From positions 1-10,961 of the forward strand of contig JAPYLE010000027.1 of the NCBI GenBank assembly GCA_027293795.1: a stretch of 10,961 nucleotides of DNA, given 5' to 3'. Shown one piece after another: positions 7,079-10,961 of the stretch. Position 1 is the stretch's first letter. Every line of letters starts with the position of its first letter. Source of the DNA: Rickettsia endosymbiont of Ixodes persulcatus. Its GTDB lineage: Bacteria; Pseudomonadota; Alphaproteobacteria; Rickettsiales; Rickettsiaceae. The position numbers and the translations under genes were made by a program. A model generated the notes under the pieces. The model saw nothing but the letters and a program-made list of their open reading frames with translations, ran no database searches and was not told the origin of the DNA.

Positions 7079-9505
7079 CTACACATCTAAATTCACGACA
7101 TTCAAAGCATTCGCTTGGATAAATAATCTGCGAGGTTCAACAACGTCACCCATTAAAGTAGAGAAAATGCCCTCTGCTTCATCTACTTCTGCGACTCTTA
7201 CCTGAAGCAAAGTTCTTTTTGCGGGGTCAAGAGTAGTTTCCCATAGCTGATCGGAATTCATCTCACCGAGACCTTTAAAACGCTGAATATTTATACCTTT
7301 TTTCCCACATTCTATAATGGTATTTAACAACTGACTCGGCGTTAAAATATCGAATTCCTGACTTTTTACTATAAGCTTTAGTTGCTTACTAAATATATCA
7401 AAAATCGTTAAAGCAAGCTTTGATATTTGTACAAATTCAAATGATTCCAACTGCTCTTTCAACAATATTCTACTTTCTTTTAAACCTCTGCTAAAACAGA
7501 AAAACTCTATTTTATTTTCATGTTTTAAAACTTCCCAATTAGTTTTATCAGACGAATCTTCTAAGCTATTTAAAACATCTAAAGCTTTTTTAAGCCTTAA
7601 ATCACTTTCAGCCTCGAATATTTGGTTATTAAGTAAGTCATTAATCACAAGAATTTCGGTAATTGAGCGATTAAATTTTTTGCTAGCATGATCAAGCAAC
7701 CCTTTAAACTTAACTACTTTACTAATTAGCTCTTCTAAATTATCACCTACTAACTGCTCTTTACCGTCTAGAATTAAGGTTGCATCATTGATAGTTGATT
7801 TTATCAAATAATCTTGCAAAGCTTGCTCATTCTTTAAATAAAGCTCGGCTGCTCCTTTTTTTACCTTATAAAGCGGGGACTGGGCTATATATAGATAACC
7901 TTTATTTATTAGCTCCGGCATATGACGATAGAAAAACGTGAGCAATAAAGTTCTAATATGCGAGCCGTCAACATCGGCATCGGTCATAATAATAACTTTA
8001 TGGTATCTAAGCTTTTCAAGAGAAAATTCTCGGTTATCAACACCGGTTCCAAGAGCCGTAATTAATGTACCGATTTGATCAGAACCAAGCATTTTGTCAA
8101 ACCTTGCTCGCTCAACATTTAAAATTTTACCACGCAGAGGTAATATAGCCTGAATCTTACTGTCCCTACCCTGCTTTGCAGTACCACCCGCCGAATCACC
8201 CTCTACTATAAATAATTCTGAAATTGCAGGATCTTTTGCATGGCAATCTGCAAGTTTACCGGGTAAGTTCGAGACTTCTAAAGCTGATTTTCTTCTAGTT
8301 AACTCCCTTGCTTTTCTAGCAGCTTCACGAGCATTCGCCGCTTCCATAATCTTAGCTATAATTGCCCTTGCTTCCACCGGATGCTCTTCAAACCACTCAA
8401 GAACCTTTGTATAAACGGCATTCTCAACAACAGGTCTTACCTCAGAACTAACTAGTTTGTCTTTTGTCTGAGAGGAAAATTTAGGATCGGGAACTTTAAT
8501 AGAAAGCACACAACATAACCCTTCCCTAGTATCTTCACCACTAAAATCATTTTTAGCTTTTTTATTAAGACCCGTAGTATCAAGATAAGAAGTAATAACA
8601 CGTGTTATCGCTGATTTAAAAGCACTAAGGTGGGTTCCGCCGCCACGCTGCCTAATGTTATTAGTAAAGCATAAAATATTTTCGTGATAAGAATCATTCC
8701 AGTGCATTGCAAGCTCAAGGCTTATACCGGACTCAGCATTATCTACATTGACTATTATACACGGGTGGATAGTGTGCTTCGCTCTATCTATATATTTCAC
8801 ATAAGCTTCTATACCGCCTGTATAATAAAATTCTGCCTCCTTAGCTTCTTCAAAGCGATTATCTACTAATAAAATTTTTACGCCTGAATTTAAAAAAGCA
8901 AGCTCACGAAGACGATGCTCTATAGTACCGGAATCAAATTCTATATTAGTAAATGTTTCTACAGACGGGGAAAAAGTAACTTCTGTACCTTTTTTATCAA
9001 TATTTTCTTTGACAACCGCAAGCGGAGCTTCTGTTATACCGTTATTAAATCTAATTAAATACTCTTTATTATTACGCCATATACGCAGCTCAAGCCACTC
9101 AGAAAGAGCATTTACCACCGATACACCGACACCGTGTAGACCGCCTGAAACTTTATAGGAGTTCTGATCAAACTTACCGCCGGCATGAAGCTGCGTCATA
9201 ATAACTTCAGCTGCCGATATTCCTTCCTCTTCATGAATTTCGACTGGTATACCTCGACCGTTATCGGACACGGTTACTGAACCGTTTTTATTTAATATTA
9301 CCCGAACTAAATCACAATAACCGGCGAGCGACTCATCGATAGCGTTGTCGACTACTTCATAAATCATATGATGTAGACCCGATCCATCGCCAACGTCCCC
9401 GATATACATTCCGGGCCTTTTTCTTACGGCTTCAAGACCTTTTAAAACCTTTATAGAATCAGCACCGTATGATGATTCGTTAAATTTTTCTTCAATTTCC
9501 GACAT
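7079..9505 (-). CDS. gyrB: DNA gyrase subunit B
   Basis: The 808-residue subunit carries the ATPase that powers negative supercoiling by the GyrA2B2 tetramer. The GHKL ATPase domain has YEVVDNAIDE with catalytic Glu50 and magnesium-binding Asn54, DNGRGIPV with Asp81, and GGLHGVGVSVVNALS (121-135). The transducer domain follows, with QTKDKL at 346-351. The TOPRIM domain has EGDSAGG starting at Glu435, PLRGKILNVE, and TDADVDGSH with metal ligands Asp509 and Asp511. The insertion of about 170 residues characteristic of Gram-negative GyrB (roughly 560-730) is present. QRFKGLGEMN near 735 and a tail with EPRRLFI close the protein, which separates GyrB from ParE. The start is set by the conserved spacing to the ATPase domain; no clear Shine-Dalgarno sequence precedes it. 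Confidence 0.98.
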   Translation of the reverse strand: MSEIEEKFNESSYGADSIKVLKGLEAVRKRPGMYIGDVGDGSGLHHMIYEVVDNAIDESLAGYCDLVRVILNKNGSVTVSDNGRGIPVEIHEEEGISAAEVIMTQLHAGGKFDQNSYKVSGGLHGVGVSVVNALSEWLELRIWRNNKEYLIRFNNGITEAPLAVVKENIDKKGTEVTFSPSVETFTNIEFDSGTIEHRLRELAFLNSGVKILLVDNRFEEAKEAEFYYTGGIEAYVKYIDRAKHTIHPCIIVNVDNAESGISLELAMHWNDSYHENILCFTNNIRQRGGGTHLSAFKSAITRVITSYLDTTGLNKKAKNDFSGEDTREGLCCVLSIKVPDPKFSSQTKDKLVSSEVRPVVENAVYTKVLEWFEEHPVEARAIIAKIMEAANAREAARKARELTRRKSALEVSNLPGKLADCHAKDPAISELFIVEGDSAGGTAKQGRDSKIQAILPLRGKILNVERARFDKMLGSDQIGTLITALGTGVDNREFSLEKLRYHKVIIMTDADVDGSHIRTLLLTFFYRHMPELINKGYLYIAQSPLYKVKKGAAELYLKNEQALQDYLIKSTINDATLILDGKEQLVGDNLEELISKVVKFKGLLDHASKKFNRSITEILVINDLLNNQIFEAESDLRLKKALDVLNSLEDSSDKTNWEVLKHENKIEFFCFSRGLKESRILLKEQLESFEFVQISKLALTIFDIFSKQLKLIVKSQEFDILTPSQLLNTIIECGKKGINIQRFKGLGEMNSDQLWETTLDPAKRTLLQVRVAEVDEAEGIFSTLMGDVVEPRRLFIQANALNVVNLDV

Positions 9506-9535
9506 AATCTATTTTATATTTGGCTCTATTATTTG

Positions 9536-9564
9536 TTGCTAAAAACAATAAAAATTACTATAAC
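9536..9564 (+). promoter_or_regulatory. Candidate sigma-70 promoter of the HAD-family gene
   Basis: TTGCTA (9536-9541), a 17-bp spacer and TATAAC (9559-9564) would start transcription near 9571, about 44 nt before the ATG at 9615. The -10 box overlaps the gyrB -10 box on the other strand. Motif evidence only. Confidence 0.4.
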
Positions 9565-9585
9565 GTAACTTATTAAAATAGTAAA
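9557..9585 (-). promoter_or_regulatory. Candidate sigma-70 promoter of gyrB
   Basis: On the minus strand TTTACT (9585-9580), a 17-bp spacer and TATAGT (9562-9557) could direct transcription from about 9550, leaving a 45-nt leader before the gyrB ATG. The -10 box overlaps that of the oppositely directed promoter at 9536-9564. Motif evidence only. Confidence 0.45.
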
Positions 9586-9614
9586 GTTTCTTGATTTAAA
9601 ATTAGCGAGATAAA

Positions 9615-10475
9615 ATGAATATATTAAAGTTAAAAAATATTTTCGACGTAATTGATAATTATGACGTGTTTTTATTTGATCTTTGGGGTGTAATAATCGA
9701 AGGGGGACATACCTACCCAAATGTTGTACAAAATATTAATAAAATTATTGAACGAAAAAAAGTATATTTTGTCACTAATGCTCCACGCAATATTTTTTCA
9801 ATGCATCAAACAATTAAATCTTGGGGATTAAATGCAGAACTGGAAATGATCATTAGCTCAGGTGAAATAGCAGTGCAAATGATCCTAGCAAGTAAAGAGC
9901 GGTTCGGTATAAAAAAACCTGTAATATATCATTTAGGACATTTAGAAAATGATATAATAAACGGAATTCAATGTCCTATCACCGATGATATTAAAAAAGC
10001 TAATATTTTCTTAATGACTATTTACAGGGACGAAAACGAAAATTTAGACTTAAACGAGTTCGATGAATTATTTAAAATTGTTGTAGAACGTAAAATGGTC
10101 AATATCTGTGCTAATCCCGATCTTGGAATAAATCAACACGGTGTTTATAGATATTGTAGCGGCTATTATGCTGAAAAAATAAAACAACTTGGTGGAAAAG
10201 TAATTTATAGCGGTAAGCCGTACGAAGAAATATATAGCAAAGTTTTTAAAGAATGTCATAATACCCCTAAGAATCGTATTTTAATGATTGGAGACACTTT
10301 TTACACTGATATGCTTGCAGCAAATCGCCTCGGTATAGACTCTGCCCTAGTGTTAACCGGAAATTCTAGGGAATATCATATTAATTTTGATAATATTGAT
10401 GAAAAACTGGATAGTTTAACGAAAGCTGCTATCAAACAATCGATTGTGCCTAGTTTTGTATTGAGTTTATCGTGA
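9615..10475 (+). CDS. HAD-superfamily class IIA-type hydrolase (NagD/phosphoglycolate phosphatase-like)
   Basis: The 286-residue soluble protein shows the four HAD motifs. Motif I is FDLWGV with nucleophile Asp22, motif II is FVTNAPR with Thr54 and Asn55, motif III is GKPYEEIY with Lys201, and motif IV is MIGDTFYTDMLAA with Asp227 and Asp232. The large cap between motifs II and III (about 80-180) is the C2A type of the NagD group. In motif I the usual DxD reads DLW, so the second aspartate that normally acts as general acid is a tryptophan. I recall DxWGV as common in an alphaproteobacterial subgroup of this family, so it need not mean inactivity. The substrate is unknown, probably a sugar or nucleotide phosphate. 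It is divergent from gyrB and has a weak ribosome site (GCGAGA). A repeat hairpin follows 15 bp after the stop. Confidence 0.88.
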   Translation: MNILKLKNIFDVIDNYDVFLFDLWGVIIEGGHTYPNVVQNINKIIERKKVYFVTNAPRNIFSMHQTIKSWGLNAELEMIISSGEIAVQMILASKERFGIKKPVIYHLGHLENDIINGIQCPITDDIKKANIFLMTIYRDENENLDLNEFDELFKIVVERKMVNICANPDLGINQHGVYRYCSGYYAEKIKQLGGKVIYSGKPYEEIYSKVFKECHNTPKNRILMIGDTFYTDMLAANRLGIDSALVLTGNSREYHINFDNIDEKLDSLTKAAIKQSIVPSFVLSLS

Positions 10476-10490
10476 TTACGTCATAATACT

Positions 10491-10601
10491 AATGTCATTC
10501 CCGCGGAAGCGGGAATATAGTAAATCCTAGCTAACTTGATCACAGGATCCAGTCTTTTTAATTTTTTTCTGGATACCGTGGTCAAGCCACGGGATGACAT
10601 T
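10491..10601. repeat. Palindromic intergenic repeat, family A copy 3 (111 bp, core only)
   Basis: Terminal inverted repeats AATGTCATTCCCG at the left and CGGGATGACATT at the right differ by one inserted T. The left end forms a perfect 8-bp hairpin, ATTCCCGC-GGAA-GCGGGAAT (10497-10516), 15 to 40 bp past the stop of the HAD gene, so it may block transcription. The right end forms CCGTGG-TCAAG-CCACGG. It shares 32 identical bp with copy 1 and 45 identical bp with the reverse complement of copy 2. It lacks the outer flanks of those two copies and so represents the minimal unit. Confidence 0.8.
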
Positions 10602-10613
10602 ACAACAACTCTA

Positions 10614-10642
10614 TTGATATTATACTCATAATCTGCTATAGA
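10614..10642 (+). promoter_or_regulatory. Promoter of tRNA-Leu
   Basis: TTGATA (10614-10619), a 17-bp spacer and TATAGA (10637-10642), with an extended TGC just before the -10 box, form one of the best promoters in the window. The predicted start near 10649 lies about 5 nt before the mature tRNA end. It starts 13 bp after the repeat, so the tRNA has its own transcription unit. Confidence 0.65.
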
Positions 10643-10653
10643 GTAAAACTTAA

Positions 10654-10740
10654 GCGGTCGTGGCGAAATTGGTAGACGCGCAGCATTGAGGGTGCTGTTC
10701 TGTAAAAAGATTGGAAGTTCAAGTCTTCTCGACCGCACCA
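10654..10740 (+). tRNA. tRNA-Leu, anticodon GAG
   Basis: The acceptor stem GCGGTCG pairs with CGACCGC, followed by discriminator A and an encoded CCA. The D arm has the TGGCGAAATTGGTAGAC type. The anticodon stem CAGCA/TGCTG holds a 7-nt loop TTGAGGG with GAG at 10688-10690, which reads CUC and CUU leucine codons. A long variable arm, as expected for a class II tRNA, precedes a T arm GGAAG-TTCAAGT-CTTCT. With CCA it is 87 nt long. No Rho-independent terminator is obvious downstream. Confidence 0.96.
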
Positions 10741-10916
10741 TTCGCCGGTTTTTCACAAGATCAAATTAGCGACCTCTTCCTGTAGTCATACGCATCAAGT
10801 TAAGAAAAGCAAGTAGGTTATACTGGTATTACGGTAGTAAATTATGAATTAAAAAGAAGCTAATATATGGTATAAATTTTTGCAAGATTAACAACTAAAT
10901 TGTGAGAATTTGTACT
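10741..10916. other. Intergenic DNA after tRNA-Leu
   Basis: No gene is recognised here. A 20-codon minus-strand frame (10828-10769) ends YQYNLLAFLNLMRMTTGRGR at a TAA (10768-10766); it looks protein-like but has no start and a stop directly upstream. TATAAA at 10871-10876 preceded by TGG is a possible extended -10 box for a gene starting at 10917, without a good -35 match. Confidence 0.3.
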
Positions 10917-10961
10917 ATGGGGAAAATAGTAAACTTAGCAAAACTATGCCAAGAGTTTTTT
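10917..10961 (+). CDS. Possible start of an unknown gene, cut by window edge
   Basis: From ATG at 10917 a frame stays open for 15 codons to the edge (MGKIVNLAKLCQEFF). An in-frame TAA lies upstream, so the gene, if real, begins here or at a GTG 15 bp earlier. A TATAAA with an extended TGG lies about 41 bp upstream, compatible with a 34-nt leader. The ribosome site is weak (TGAGAA). Too short to identify a family; 15 open codons in AT-rich DNA could also be chance. Confidence 0.3.
   Translation, partial: MGKIVNLAKLCQEFF

Noticed and set aside
10481..10756. 91-codon minus-strand frame
   Set aside because: It spans the antisense of tRNA-Leu and a palindromic repeat; its peptide similarity to the frame at 6927-7205 comes only from the shared repeat.

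Overview
The window looks like the chromosome of an obligate intracellular alphaproteobacterium of the genus Rickettsia. The evidence is the AT-rich coding and intergenic DNA, alphaproteobacterial-type SecA, GyrB, MurA and omega proteins, a parvulin-like periplasmic protein next to secA, and several palindromic intergenic repeats of the kind known from Rickettsia. The species cannot be decided from sequence reading alone.

Layout, left to right. The left edge (1 to about 125) is the start of an IS200/IS605-type element: the first 29 codons of a TnpA (minus strand) and a small hairpin that would be its subterminal left-end structure. It abuts and truncates a decayed gene (about 121-628, minus) for a nucleotidyltransferase (MNT) protein. 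That gene began directly at the stop codon of secA and now carries two in-frame amber codons. secA (629-3349, minus) and a divergent parvulin-like peptidyl-prolyl isomerase gene (3583-4431, plus) share a 233-bp AT-rich spacer with one good promoter facing each way.

A 241-bp composite palindromic repeat (4440-4680) separates the isomerase gene from acpS (4679-5059, minus), which abuts rpoZ (5060-5443, minus). A second type of palindromic element (5476-5632) lies between rpoZ and murA (5618-6877, minus). Another copy of the first repeat family (6900-7070) fills the gap between murA and gyrB (7079-9505, minus). gyrB and a divergent HAD-family phosphatase gene (9615-10475, plus) appear to have face-to-face promoters whose -10 boxes overlap. 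A third, shorter copy of the first repeat family (10491-10601) is followed by a tRNA-Leu(GAG) gene with its own promoter. At the right edge a possible new reading frame starts at 10917.

Functionally this is mostly housekeeping: protein export and envelope protein folding (SecA, PPIase), fatty-acid carrier protein activation (AcpS), transcription (omega), peptidoglycan precursor synthesis (MurA), DNA supercoiling (GyrB) and translation (tRNA-Leu). No new multi-gene system is visible. The points worth a second look are genome decay and repeats: the IS-split MNT gene downstream of secA, the nested repeat family in three copies, and the repeat elements whose ends reach the stop codons of acpS and murA.
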